This document shows, one piece after another, positions 24,910 through 33,525 of a stretch of 64,000 nt of DNA. The translations under genes and the position numbers were made by a program. The notes beneath the pieces were generated by a model that worked only from the letters and a program-made list of their open reading frames with translations, was not told the origin of the DNA and searched no databases. Position 1 is the first letter of the stretch, and every line of letters begins with the position of its first letter. The stretch is from the NCBI RefSeq assembly GCF_001280205.1, contig NZ_CP012573.1:2418001-2482000 (forward strand), given 5' to 3'. Source of the stretch: Clavibacter capsici (GTDB taxonomy: Bacteria > Actinomycetota > Actinomycetes > Actinomycetales > Microbacteriaceae).

Positions 24910-25755
24910 ATGCGCCAGATGGATCCCGCGGGGCTCGCCGAGTTCCTCCGCCGACGCCGCGAGGCGCTCCAGCCCGAGGACGTCGGGCTCCCCCGCACCG
25001 CCCGTCGCCGCACGAGCGGGCTCCGGCGCGAGGAGGTGGCGGCCCTCTCCAGCATGTCGGCCGACTACTACGCGCGCATCGAGCGCGGCAGCAGCCCGCA
25101 GCCGTCCGAGCAGATGCTCGCGGCGATCGCGCACGGCCTGCACCTCACGGTCGACGAGCGCGATCACCTGTTCCTCCTCGCCGGCCACCAGCCGGCGGCG
25201 CGCGGCGGATCCGGCGACCACGTGGGCCCCGGCCTCCAGCGGATCCTCGACCGGCTCGTCGACACCCCCGCCGAGGTGGTGACGGAGCTCGGCGAGACGC
25301 TCATGCAGACGCCGATGGGCGTCGCGCTCACGGGCGACACCGCGCACATCACCGGGCCGGAGCGGAGCATGGGGTACCGGTGGTTCGCGGATCCCGCCAG
25401 CCGCCGCCTCTTCGCCGCGGAGGACCACGCGGCCCTCGGGCGGCTGTGGGTGTCGGGGCTGCGCGAGGTCGCGACGAAGCGGGGCCCCGGATCCCGCGCC
25501 GCCCGCTACGTGGAGCTGCTGCTGCCGCGGAGCGCCGAGTTCCGCGAGCTGTGGGGGGCGCACGAGGTGGGCCTGCGGCCCGGCGCCGTGAAGCGCTTCG
25601 AGCACCCGGAGCTCGGCCGGCTGGAGCTCTCGTGCCAGACCCTCACGGATCCGGAGCAGGCGCACCACCTCCTCGTCTACACGGCCGCGCCGGGCTCCGA
25701 GAGCCACGAGAAGCTGCGGCTGCTGGGGGTGATCGGGGCGCAGCGGATGGGGTGA
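24910..25755 (+). CDS. XRE-family regulator with MmyB-like ligand domain
   Basis: The protein has 281 residues. The N-terminal helix-turn-helix includes TSGLRREEVAALSSMSADYY and RIERGSSPQPSEQML, the hallmark of regulators paired with SDR genes in actinobacteria. The C-terminal half is a MmyB-like (PAS-type) domain with WFADPASRRLF and LVYTAAPGSES. The AGGAGG ribosome site is strong. Being divergent from the SDR gene, it most likely represses or activates that gene and itself. Confidence 0.9.
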   Translation: MRQMDPAGLAEFLRRRREALQPEDVGLPRTARRRTSGLRREEVAALSSMSADYYARIERGSSPQPSEQMLAAIAHGLHLTVDERDHLFLLAGHQPAARGGSGDHVGPGLQRILDRLVDTPAEVVTELGETLMQTPMGVALTGDTAHITGPERSMGYRWFADPASRRLFAAEDHAALGRLWVSGLREVATKRGPGSRAARYVELLLPRSAEFRELWGAHEVGLRPGAVKRFEHPELGRLELSCQTLTDPEQAHHLLVYTAAPGSESHEKLRLLGVIGAQRMG

Positions 25756-25818
25756 GGTGCCCCCTCCCTCAGACGACCGCGGGCACCGGCGCGGGAGGCA
25801 CGAGACGGACGCATCGGA

Positions 25819-26318
25819 TCACCCGCCGACCGCGATCCCCTCCCGCCGCACCGCATCCACGAGCAGGGCCTCGACCGCGTCGACCGCGCGGAGCAGCTCG
25901 GCCGGTTCCGCCCCGAGCCCCGCCACGATCGCGTCGACCCCGCGGAGACCCGCGCGGGTCAGCAGCTGCTTCTCGTTGGTGACCCACTCGGCGCGGTGCG
26001 CGAGGATCGCGTGCGCCGCCTGGCACGACGCCTCCGCGAGGAGCCCGGCGCACTGGGCGACCCGGCCGTGGCGGGCGTGGCCCTCGCGGGCGTAGTGCAG
26101 CGTCAGCGCCGGGCGCGCAGGGCGTCGGGGTCGAAGGACCCGCGGTAGTGGACGGCCATGTCCCAGTCGCTGCCGGGGCGGGAGGCGCCCTGCGCGCGCG
26201 ATCCGCCGAGCGCCACGCCCCGCACGCCCGGCACCGCGGCGAGCACGTCGGCCACGTGCTCGAGGAACGCGGCGTCGTCGAGCCCGAGGACGGGACCCGC
26301 GTCGGCGGGGTCCGTCAC
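25819..26318 (-). pseudogene. Nucleotidyltransferase with an internal deletion and frameshift
   Basis: The GTG at 26316-26318 starts a nucleotidyltransferase N-terminus with GGSRAQGASRPGSDWDMAV, the full G-S-x(n)-D-x-D motif. The frame stops at 26103, right after DPDALRARR. In the +2 frame, the DNA from there to the TGA at 25819-25821 encodes LTLHYAREGHARHGRVAQ and later WVTNEKQLLTRAGL, the usual C-terminal helical domain of the same protein family. The middle of the protein is missing. A deletion of a few hundred bases that also shifted the frame explains this. A short translated N-terminal fragment could persist, but the enzyme should be inactive. Confidence 0.8.
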
Positions 26319-27502
26319 GCCCGCCCCGCCACGCTCCGCCACGACCGGATCCCGCCGCGCAGGCTCACCGCGTCGCGCCCGGCCTCGCGGAGCGCCGCCG
26401 CGGCCGCCCGCGAGCGCACGCCCGAGGCGCAGTAGACGATGACGCGGTCGGTGGTCTCCCCCGGCACCGCGCCCGGGTCCACCGTGACGATGCGCACCGG
26501 CACCGCGACGTGGCCGGGGATGGAGTCGACGAGGCGCTCGTCGGGCTCGCGCACGTCGAGGAGGACGACCTGCTCGTCGGAGGCGAGGATCCGCTCCACC
26601 TCCTCCGCGTCGAGCTCGGTGCCGTCGGTGGCCGCGCCCACGCCGCAGAACAGGTCGTAGTCGGCGAGCGCTGTGACCCGCTGGCGGCCCTTCGCGCGCT
26701 TCACGCCGATGGTGCGGCTGGTGCCGGCGAGCGCGTCGAGCACGACGACCCGGCCGATCAGCGGCGTCCCCGCTCCCGTGACGAGCTTGATGACCTCGGT
26801 CGCCATGAGCGCCCCGACCGTGCCGCACACCGCGCCGAACACGCCCGCCTCCTCGCAGGAGAGCACGGCGCCGTCGGCCGGCGGCTCCGGGAACACGTCG
26901 CGGTAGTCGATGCCGCGGCCATCGGGCGCGGCATCCCAGAAGACGGTGACCTGCGCGTCCCACCGGTACACGGATCCCCACACGCACGGCACGCCGACGA
27001 GCGCGGCGGCGTCGCTGATGAGGTACCGCGTGGCGAAGTTGTCGGTGGCGTCGACGACCACGTCGTATCCGCCGAGGATCCGGAGGGCGTTGTCGTTGGT
27101 GAGCCGCTCGGCGTGCTCCACGACCTCGATGCCGGGGTCGGTGCGGTGCACGGAATCCGCCGCTGACGAGGTCTTCGGCCGGCCGACGTCGGGCGTGCCG
27201 TGGATGGTCTGGCGCTGGAGGTTGGAGAGGTCCACAGCATCGTCGTCTACGATTCCGAGGGTCCCGATCCCCGCTGCGGCCAAGTACTGCAGCACCGGGG
27301 AGCCCAGTCCGCCCGCGCCGATCACGAGCACGCGCGCCTGGTCGATGCGGGACTGACCCCCCATCCCGATGCCGGGAAGGGCGAGGTGCCGGGAGTGCCG
27401 TTCGCGCCGCTCGTGCGCATCCTGCCCGGAGCCATGACCACCCAGGCCCCGCCCTCCGGGGTGCGTGCCGTCCAGATCGACGAGCGGCAGAGACGACCCC
27501 AT
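26315..27502 (-). CDS. MoeZ/MoeB-like adenylyltransferase with rhodanese domain
   Basis: The 395-residue protein begins with a ThiF/MoeB domain: RHSRHLALPGIGMGGQ, nucleotide motif GAGGLGSP, and DVVVDATDNFATRYLI. It ends with a rhodanese domain whose active cysteine sits in IVYCASGVRSR. Such proteins adenylate and sulfurate the C-terminus of small carrier proteins for molybdopterin, thiamine or cysteine synthesis. The usual CxxC zinc knuckle of MoeB is not evident. ATG at 27502 follows GGAGGTCTGTC. Its first base pairs overlap the start codon of the divergent GT39 gene. The stop overlaps the broken nucleotidyltransferase start (GTGA). Confidence 0.85.
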   Translation of the reverse strand: MGSSLPLVDLDGTHPGGRGLGGHGSGQDAHERRERHSRHLALPGIGMGGQSRIDQARVLVIGAGGLGSPVLQYLAAAGIGTLGIVDDDAVDLSNLQRQTIHGTPDVGRPKTSSAADSVHRTDPGIEVVEHAERLTNDNALRILGGYDVVVDATDNFATRYLISDAAALVGVPCVWGSVYRWDAQVTVFWDAAPDGRGIDYRDVFPEPPADGAVLSCEEAGVFGAVCGTVGALMATEVIKLVTGAGTPLIGRVVVLDALAGTSRTIGVKRAKGRQRVTALADYDLFCGVGAATDGTELDAEEVERILASDEQVVLLDVREPDERLVDSIPGHVAVPVRIVTVDPGAVPGETTDRVIVYCASGVRSRAAAAALREAGRDAVSLRGGIRSWRSVAGRA

Positions 27503-29207
27503 GACAGACCTCCGTACGGACGGCGGACGCGGACCCGCGTCGACCGGACCCAGCGTACGACGGCCCGCCGACGGTCCCCGCGGCGGGCGTCCCTCGGGCC
27601 CCCTCGGCCGCTTCCACCACCGCCGCTGGGGCGACGCCTGGCTCATCGGGCTCCTCGGCTTCCTGCTCGCGCTCCCCCTCGCCGGCGCGCCCTCCGTCTG
27701 GTACGACGAGGCCGCCACCGTGATCTCCGCCACCCGCGGCTGGGACGACCTCCTCCGTGAGCTCAGCACGGTCGACGCCGTCCACGGCCTCTACTACGCG
27801 GGCATGAAGGTGTGGTTCGAGCTGGTCGGCTACTCCCCCACCTCGCTCCGGTTCCCGAGCGCCGTGTTCATCGGCCTCGCCGCGGCGGGCGTGGTGCTGC
27901 TCACCCGCACGGTCTCCACGCGCGCGACGGGCGTCGTCGCGGGGCTGGCCTTCGTCGTGATCCCGCGCTCGGCCTGGATGGGCACGGAGGGCCGATCCTT
28001 CGCGCTCGGCACCCTGATCGCCGTCGCGCTCACCATCACGCTGGTGCTCGCGGCCCGCCGGGCCGGCGCGCGCTGGCAGGTGCAGGCCAGGTGGTGGGCG
28101 CTCTACGGGCTGCTCGCGTGGCTCGGCGCGTCCACGTTCGTGTACCTGGCGCTGCTCGTCGGCGCGCACGGCGTCGTGATCCTCTGGGCCATCGCCTCCG
28201 CGCGCGCCGGCCGCCGCAGCCGGCGCCCCATGGTCGTGTCGCTGCTCGGCTGGGCGCTCGCCTCGATCACGGCAGGTCTGCTGTCGCTGCCGCTCGTGCG
28301 CGTGGTGACGGAGCAGTCGGGCCAGGTCGGGTGGATCAAGCCCATCGGCCCGAACACCGTCCTGCAGGTGCTCTCGACGCAGCTCTTCTACCAGAACGAC
28401 GTCTTCGGCTTCCTCGCCTGGGCGCTGGCGCTCGTGGGCCTCGCGCTGCTGGTGCGCCGCGGGATCCGCCTGGTGCGCGCCCGCCGCGCGTCGCGCGTGG
28501 AGCCGGAGGGCGCCCTCGCCGAGTACGAGTCGGCGTACCTCCACGCCGGGTGGTCGCCGACGATCCTGCAGCTCGCGGTCGTCTGGTGCGTCGTGCCGAC
28601 GCTGCTGCTCATCGGCGCATCCACGCTCATGTCGCCGCTGTACTCGCCGCGCTACATGGCGTACACGGCGCCCGCCTTCGCGATGCTCATGGCGGTCGGG
28701 ATCCTCGCACTGAAGTGGAAGCCGCTCGTCGCCGCGGTGACGGCCGTGCTCGTGGCGCTCTCGGTGATGCAGCTCGTGCACGACCGCACGACCACCCGGA
28801 AGGCCGACTCCGACTGGGCCGCCATCGCGCGGATCGTGTCCGAGGAGCGCGCGCAGGAGGCGCCCGGCACCACGGAGGCCGTGATCTTCGGTCCCGTGCG
28901 CCGGCACCCGAAGGCCACCTCGCGCATCGTCGCGTACTCCTACCCCGACGCGTTCCGCGGCATGGACGACATCCTGCTGCGCACCCCGCCCGGCGACACC
29001 GACGGCCTCTGGGAGGAGACGTACCCGCTGGCCGACCGCGTCGACGAGGTCGACGGCGCCGACGTGGTCTGGCTGGTCACGAGCGACAAGCAGGACATCC
29101 GGGACGACGTGGCTGAGGCCCTCACCCCGCGCGGCTTCGCCAAGACCGACGACTGGCACGTGATGAACGCGAACGTCGAGCGGTACGAGCGGGTCGCCGC
29201 GGGCTGA
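27501..29207 (+). CDS. GT39-like membrane glycosyltransferase
   Basis: The protein has 568 residues and about ten to twelve membrane helices. After the first helix come VWYDEAATVISATRGW and DAVHGLYYAGMKVWF, the DE motif and loop of GT-C (PMT-type, family 39) glycosyltransferases using polyprenyl-phosphate sugars. A soluble C-terminal region of about 130 residues follows the last helix. ATG at 27501 is the only sensible start near the first helix; an upstream GTG at 27465 is possible. It is divergent from moeZ with overlapping start codons. It probably mannosylates an extracytoplasmic acceptor. Confidence 0.82.
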   Translation: MTDLRTDGGRGPASTGPSVRRPADGPRGGRPSGPLGRFHHRRWGDAWLIGLLGFLLALPLAGAPSVWYDEAATVISATRGWDDLLRELSTVDAVHGLYYAGMKVWFELVGYSPTSLRFPSAVFIGLAAAGVVLLTRTVSTRATGVVAGLAFVVIPRSAWMGTEGRSFALGTLIAVALTITLVLAARRAGARWQVQARWWALYGLLAWLGASTFVYLALLVGAHGVVILWAIASARAGRRSRRPMVVSLLGWALASITAGLLSLPLVRVVTEQSGQVGWIKPIGPNTVLQVLSTQLFYQNDVFGFLAWALALVGLALLVRRGIRLVRARRASRVEPEGALAEYESAYLHAGWSPTILQLAVVWCVVPTLLLIGASTLMSPLYSPRYMAYTAPAFAMLMAVGILALKWKPLVAAVTAVLVALSVMQLVHDRTTTRKADSDWAAIARIVSEERAQEAPGTTEAVIFGPVRRHPKATSRIVAYSYPDAFRGMDDILLRTPPGDTDGLWEETYPLADRVDEVDGADVVWLVTSDKQDIRDDVAEALTPRGFAKTDDWHVMNANVERYERVAAG

Positions 29208-29219
29208 TCCGGGCGCGTC

Positions 29220-30080
29220 TCACATGGCGTCCTGCCACTCGCCGATCGTCCGGACCACGAGGTCGAGGTGCGACTCGAGCAGGAAGTGCCCGCCGTCGAC
29301 CAGCTCGATGCGCGCGTGCGGCGCATCCCGACGGAACGCCTCCGCTCCCGCCGCCGCGAAGATCTCGTCGTTCCGTCCCCAGATCGCGAGCAGCGGCACC
29401 CGGGACTCCCGGAGCCACGCGTGCACCGCGGGGTACAGCTCCCGGTTGGTCGCGTAGTCGCGGAAGAGCGCGAGCTGCACGTCGTCCTGGCCCGGCCGGG
29501 CGAGGAGCGCGAGGTCGTGCTCCCAGGCGTCCGGATCCACCACCGACGGGTCCGGCACGCCGTGCGTGTACTGCCACTCGACCGCCGCGCGACCGAGGGC
29601 CGGGCGGAGGGCGTCGCGCGTGGCGTCGGTGCGCTCGGCGGCGTCGGCCCAGATCGGATCCCAGAACGACGGCACGAAGCCCTCCTCGTAGGCGTTCCCG
29701 TTCTGCGTGATGACGCCCGTGACCGCGGCCGGATCGGCGAGCGCCAGGCGCCAGCCGACGGGGGCGCCGTAGTCCTGCACGTAGATCGCGTACCGGGACA
29801 CCCCGATGGCGGCGAGGAAGCGGCCGGTCATGTCGGCGAGCGCGGCGAACGTGCACTCGACGTCGTCGACGGACGGCGCCGACGAGCGCCCGAACCCGAG
29901 GTGATCCGGCGCGATGACACGGAAGCGGCCCGCGAGCGCGGGGATCAGGTGCCGGAACATGTGCGAGCTCGACGGGTAGCCGTGCAGGAGCAGGAGCACG
30001 GGCGCGTCGACCGGTCCGGCCTCGCGCCAGAAGACGTCGAGCCCGTCGATCGAGACGGTGCGGTGGTGGACGGTGGCCAT
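29220..30080 (-). CDS. Alpha/beta hydrolase, epoxide hydrolase/haloalkane dehalogenase-like
   Basis: The protein has 286 residues. The oxyanion motif HGYPSSSHMF, nucleophile Asp in YVQDYGAPVGW, an acid in WGRNDEIF, and His in DGGHFLLES are all present, so the catalytic set is complete. An Asp rather than Ser nucleophile points to epoxide hydrolase or haloalkane dehalogenase chemistry. ATG at 30080 has AAAGGGG upstream. A divergent CGNR regulator lies 44 bases away with an inverted repeat between them, so that protein probably controls this gene. Confidence 0.9.
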   Translation of the reverse strand: MATVHHRTVSIDGLDVFWREAGPVDAPVLLLLHGYPSSSHMFRHLIPALAGRFRVIAPDHLGFGRSSAPSVDDVECTFAALADMTGRFLAAIGVSRYAIYVQDYGAPVGWRLALADPAAVTGVITQNGNAYEEGFVPSFWDPIWADAAERTDATRDALRPALGRAAVEWQYTHGVPDPSVVDPDAWEHDLALLARPGQDDVQLALFRDYATNRELYPAVHAWLRESRVPLLAIWGRNDEIFAAAGAEAFRRDAPHARIELVDGGHFLLESHLDLVVRTIGEWQDAM

Positions 30081-30081
30081 G

Positions 30082-30113
30082 GCTAACCCCTTTGAGTTGT
30101 TTTGGTGGTTAGC
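30082..30113. promoter_or_regulatory. Inverted repeat in the hydrolase/CGNR divergent gap
   Basis: GCTAACC at 30082-30088 and GGTTAGC at 30107-30113 form a perfect 7-base inverted repeat separated by 18 bases. It fills most of the gap between the two start codons and is unusually AT-rich for this DNA. It is a probable operator for the CGNR regulator. The same 7-18-7 geometry occurs before the other CGNR gene at 51737-51768. Confidence 0.65.
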
Positions 30114-30124
30114 AGGACGGTAGC

Positions 30125-30667
30125 ATGGATCCATCGCGCCACCCGGGCGCGGAGGATCGAGGAGCGGTGGACCGCGACGAGGAGCTGCTGCTGGCCGTGC
30201 TGAACAGCGCGCCGGTGGTCGACGCACGGCGCGAGGACCGACTGTCTGGCGCATCCGGCCGCCAGCTCGCGCGCACCTGGGGCGGCACCGGCACCGCCGC
30301 CGAGCTCGAGCGACTCCGGCGCGCACGCGATGCGATCCAGGCCGTCGTCCGCGGGGGCGGCGCGGCACCCGCCGCCGTCGAGGAGCTCGCGGCCGTCGTC
30401 GACGGTGCGGTGCGCACGCCGCGCGTGTCCGCCGACGGCGTGGCCTGGGAGCTCTCCGCGCCCCGCGACGATCGGCTCCCGGTGGAGGCCGTGCTCGCCT
30501 GGTCGAGCGTCGCCGCCCGGCTGCCCGGCCGCCTCCGCCCGTGCGCGAACGACGAGTGCGAGCTGTTCCTCGTCGACCACAGCCGCCCGGGCACGGCGAG
30601 GTGGTGCTCCATGTCCACGTGCGGCAACCGGATGAAGGCGCGCGCGCACGCCCAGCGGACGCGCTGA
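30125..30667 (+). CDS. CGNR zinc-finger regulator 1 (ABATE domain)
   Basis: The 180-residue protein has an N-terminal ABATE-like domain (LLLAVLNSAPVVDAR...GRQLARTWGG). The C-terminus is a CGNR zinc finger: RPCANDECELFLVDHS, then WCSMSTCGNRMKARAH. All four cysteines are present. ATG at 30125 has AGGA seven bases upstream; a GTG at 30167 is an alternative start closer to the domain. Proteins of this type are usually stress or metabolic regulators. The divergent alpha/beta hydrolase is its likely target. Confidence 0.87.
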   Translation: MDPSRHPGAEDRGAVDRDEELLLAVLNSAPVVDARREDRLSGASGRQLARTWGGTGTAAELERLRRARDAIQAVVRGGGAAPAAVEELAAVVDGAVRTPRVSADGVAWELSAPRDDRLPVEAVLAWSSVAARLPGRLRPCANDECELFLVDHSRPGTARWCSMSTCGNRMKARAHAQRTR

Positions 30668-30718
30668 TCCGGGCACCGGCCGGGCGCCGGCCTCGCGGCC
30701 GGCACCGGCTCGAGCACG

Positions 30719-30756
30719 CACGAGGGGCCCGGCGCCGTGGCGTCGGGCCCCTCGTG
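30719..30756. terminator. Bidirectional terminator hairpin
   Basis: CACGAGGGGCCCG and its exact complement form a 13-bp stem with a 12-base loop in the gap between the converging CGNR gene and the small secreted-protein gene. Confidence 0.8.
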
Positions 30757-30832
30757 GTGGAGCGGGCGGATCATGTGCGGTCCCCGACCGGACCGACGGT
30801 GACGTCAGCCCGCTCGGGCGCCGCGGGGACGA

Positions 30833-31384
30833 TCAGCGGAGCGGGATGCTGCCCGCGAACCGCGCGGTGGCCTGCAGCGTGGTGACGTCCTTCGACTGGA
30901 CCACGTGGTAGTCGAGCTCCCGGTGACCGGCGGCGTCCTTCGTGATGACGGGGTTCGAGAAGTCGGTCGTCAGCGACCAGTCGCCCGTGCCGTCCACGTG
31001 CACGCGCTTGGAGACGGTGGCGAAGCCGGCCGCCCCGCGGTTGGAGTACAGCGGGTCCTTGGTGACCTGGTACGTGACGACCACGGTCTGGTCGGGGACG
31101 CCGGTGCCGCGGAAGGCGACGCACTTGGTCGTGCCGACGCAGGTTGCCCGCTGCGACACCTGGACGGTGAGCTGGTCCGTTCCGTCGTCGGGTCCCGTGA
31201 GGCGGACGGGTGCCGGCAACGCGACGCGGGCGTTCGGATCCGCGGACGCTGCCGGAGCGCGGTGGGCGACGGACGTGGCCGCGTGCGGGGCGGCGTGGGC
31301 GGTGGTGGGCGCGGCGAGTCCGAGGGACAGGCCGCCGGTGAGGGCGATGGCGGCCGCGGCCGCGGTGCGGATGACGATGTGCAT
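30833..31384 (-). CDS. Small secreted protein of unknown function
   Basis: The protein has 183 residues. A clear signal peptide (hydrophobic stretch ending THAAPHA-like, cut near residue 32) is followed by a Pro/Ala-rich linker. The remaining beta-rich domain of about 130 residues has two cysteines (RATCVGTTKCVAF) that could pair. I recognise no family. ATG at 31384 has GGAGG five bases upstream. The region ahead contains a 14-copy 8-bp tandem array, so expression could vary between strains. No nearby gene suggests a partner. Confidence 0.7.
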   Translation of the reverse strand: MHIVIRTAAAAAIALTGGLSLGLAAPTTAHAAPHAATSVAHRAPAASADPNARVALPAPVRLTGPDDGTDQLTVQVSQRATCVGTTKCVAFRGTGVPDQTVVVTYQVTKDPLYSNRGAAGFATVSKRVHVDGTGDWSLTTDFSNPVITKDAAGHRELDYHVVQSKDVTTLQATARFAGSIPLR

Positions 31385-31483
31385 GGATCCTCCAGGGTGT
31401 GCGGATGGGGGGACGAGCGGATGCGTACGGGGAGGCTAGGCGAGCCGCCGCTCCCCGCGTCCGGCGTGCTCACAGGCACGCCC

Positions 31484-31594
31484 GCGTCCCCGCGTCCCCG
31501 CGTCCCCGCGTCCCCGCGTCCCCGCGTCCCCGCGTCCCCGCGTCCCCGCGTCCCCGCGTCCCCGCGTCCCGGCGTCCCGGCGTCCCGGCGTCCG
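31484..31594. repeat. 8-bp tandem array, 14 copies
   Basis: GCGTCCC recurs every 8 bases from 31484 to 31588: eleven copies of the unit CGCGTCCC, followed by three copies in which the first base is G (GGCGTCCC). The array lies in the 230-base gap between the EamA stop and the start of the small secreted protein. No coding frame across it is credible. Such arrays change copy number by slippage. Confidence 0.95.
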
Positions 31595-31616
31595 CGGGCG
31601 GCGGACCGCCCGCCGC

Positions 31617-32558
31617 TCAGGCCCCGGTGCGGTGACCCTCGCCCACCCCGGTCCCGCGCCCCTCGTCGCCCGCATCCGCCGCCCGCGCCGCCCGCGGCCG
31701 CAGCTCGCTGACCAGCGTGCCGGCGACGATGAGCGCCGCGCCGAGGATCGCCAGCGCGGGCAGCCGCTCACCCGCCACGCGACCGACGACGCCCGCCCAG
31801 ACCGGCTCGCCCGCGTAGATGATCGTCGCGCGCGTGGGCGAGACGGAGCGCTGCGCCCAGTTCATCGTGAGCTGGATGAGGCAGCTGCTCGCCCCCAGCG
31901 CCAGCGCCGCCACGAGCCACACCCACGAGAACGCCGGGATCGCCTCGCCCGCCACGGGCATGCACACGAGGGCGAGGGCGCCGGCCACGAGGAGCTGCAC
32001 CACGGTCACCCGCCCCACGTCGACGCGACCCGCGAAGAGGCCGATGAGGATGATCTCCGCGGCGATCGGGAGCGTGCTGACGAGCGTCGCCAGCTCCCCC
32101 GTCCCCAACGCCACGCCCTCCTGCGGACCCGCGACGAGCAGCAGCCCGACGAACGCGAGCGCCACCCCGACCAGGGCGAGAGCGCTCGGCCGCCTCCGGA
32201 ACGCGGCCCACTGGAGCAGCGGCACGAGCGGCACGTAGAGCGCGGTGATGAAGGCCGACGTGCTGCTCGGGATGGTCTGCAGGCCGTACGTCTGGAGGCC
32301 GTAGCCGAGGAAGATCATGACGCCGATGGCCGCGCCCGCGCCGAGGTCGACCCGGCGCATGCCGCCGAGCGTCCGCCGGAAGACGATGGCGCTGATCAGC
32401 CCGGCCGCGAGGAAGCGCAGCCCCACGAAGAAGAGCGGCCCGCTGTGCTCCATCGCCACGTGCACCGCGAGGAACGTGCCGCCCCAGATCGCCGTGATGC
32501 CGATGAGCGCCCACTCGGGGCGCGTCGGCCGGACGGCGCGGGGCAGCATCGTGCGCAT
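31617..32558 (-). CDS. EamA/DMT family transporter 1
   Basis: The 313-residue protein has about ten membrane helices in two EamA repeats. Motifs are WALIGITAIWGGTFLAVHVA at the start, and IPSSTSAFITALYVPLVPLL and RATIIYAGEPVWAGVVGR in the repeats. It probably exports a small metabolite; the substrate is unknown. It follows ispE closely (18 bases upstream end to start) on the same strand and may be co-transcribed with it. The cytoplasmic tail is Gly/Arg-rich. Confidence 0.88.
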   Translation of the reverse strand: MRTMLPRAVRPTRPEWALIGITAIWGGTFLAVHVAMEHSGPLFFVGLRFLAAGLISAIVFRRTLGGMRRVDLGAGAAIGVMIFLGYGLQTYGLQTIPSSTSAFITALYVPLVPLLQWAAFRRRPSALALVGVALAFVGLLLVAGPQEGVALGTGELATLVSTLPIAAEIILIGLFAGRVDVGRVTVVQLLVAGALALVCMPVAGEAIPAFSWVWLVAALALGASSCLIQLTMNWAQRSVSPTRATIIYAGEPVWAGVVGRVAGERLPALAILGAALIVAGTLVSELRPRAARAADAGDEGRGTGVGEGHRTGA

Positions 32559-32576
32559 GGGGTGGAGCGGGCCGGC

Positions 32577-33515
32577 TCAGCCGGTGATGATGCGGGCGCC
32601 GTGCACGGGCCCCGTGGCGCGGATGACCGTGAGGCGGGCGGCGCTCAGCGCGATCTGCAGCTCGAGCGCGCTGTCGAGGTCGGCCGCGAGGAACGCGACC
32701 GTAGGCCCGGATCCCGAGACGATGCCCGCGAGCGCGCCGTTCTCCTCGCCGAGCTGCAGCACCTCGCCGAGGCCGGGCGCGAGGTGGAGGGCGGGCGCCT
32801 GGAGGTCGTTGTGGAGGACCTCGGCGAGCATGTGCGGATCCCCCGCCCGCAGCGCCTGCAGCACGCCCGAGTCGACCTGCGGGACCTGCTGGGCCGGGAA
32901 GATGTCCTGCGCGTGGCGCTCGCGGTGCTTGTCGAGCTCGCCGTAGACGTCGGGCGTGGAGACGCCGAACTCGGCGATGGCGAGCACCCACTGGAAGGTG
33001 CCCTTGGCGAGAGCGGGGCTGAGCCGGTCGCCGCGGCCGGTGCCGATGGCGGTGCCGCCGGCGAGCGCGAACGGCACGTCGGCGCCGAGCTCCGCGCCGA
33101 GGGCGAGCAGCTGGTCGCGGGTGCGCTCGGTGCCCCAGAGCGCGTCGCAGGCGAGGAGGGTGGCCGCGGCGTCCGCGGATCCCCCGCCCATGCCGCCCGC
33201 GATGGGCACGTTCTTCTCGATCCGCAGGTGCACGCCGCCGCGGTAGCCGGTGCTCCGGGCGAGGAGCCGGGCCGCGCGCACGGCGAGGTTGTCGGCGCCG
33301 ACCGTGAGGTGCGACGTGTCGATGGATCCGCCGAACTCGACCGAGAACCCGTCCGCCTTCGTGGCCCACACGTCCTCGTACAGGCTCACCGCCTGGTAGG
33401 CCGTGGCGACGTCGTGGTAGCCGTCCTCCTGGAGGGCGCCGACCGTGAGCGAGACGTTGATCTTGCCGGGGGCCCGCGCGTGCACCACGTCGGAGGTGGT
33501 GGCCGCGGAGGTCAT
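32577..33515 (-). CDS. ispE: 4-diphosphocytidyl-2-C-methyl-D-erythritol kinase
   Basis: The 312-residue GHMP kinase catalyses the ATP-dependent step of the MEP isoprenoid pathway. It has [13 protein letters not shown] at the N-terminus, the glycine-rich ATP loop [15 protein letters not shown] near residue 110, and [12 protein letters not shown] at the C-terminus. ATG at 33513-33515 was chosen. A TAGGTT box lies seven bases upstream, inside the end of ksgA, so ispE may also have its own leaderless-type promoter. It follows ksgA, tatD and metG, the order conserved in actinobacteria. Confidence 0.95.
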   Translation of the reverse strand: MTSAATTSDVVHARAPGKINVSLTVGALQEDGYHDVATAYQAVSLYEDVWATKADGFSVEFGGSIDTSHLTVGADNLAVRAARLLARSTGYRGGVHLRIEKNVPIAGGMGGGSADAAATLLACDALWGTERTRDQLLALGAELGADVPFALAGGTAIGTGRGDRLSPALAKGTFQWVLAIAEFGVSTPDVYGELDKHRERHAQDIFPAQQVPQVDSGVLQALRAGDPHMLAEVLHNDLQAPALHLAPGLGEVLQLGEENGALAGIVSGSGPTVAFLAADLDSALELQIALSAARLTVIRATGPVHGARIITG

Positions 33516-33525
33516 GTGCTCCAAC

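Noticed and set aside
23070-25982. Plus-strand frame of 970 codons over the SDR and acetyltransferase genes
   Set aside because: Its composition is low-complexity Arg/Ala/Pro. The antisense frames contain complete enzyme motifs with good ribosome sites.
31484-31594. Possible CRISPR array
   Set aside because: The units are 8 bp, contiguous and without spacers, and no cas gene is present; it is a simple tandem array.
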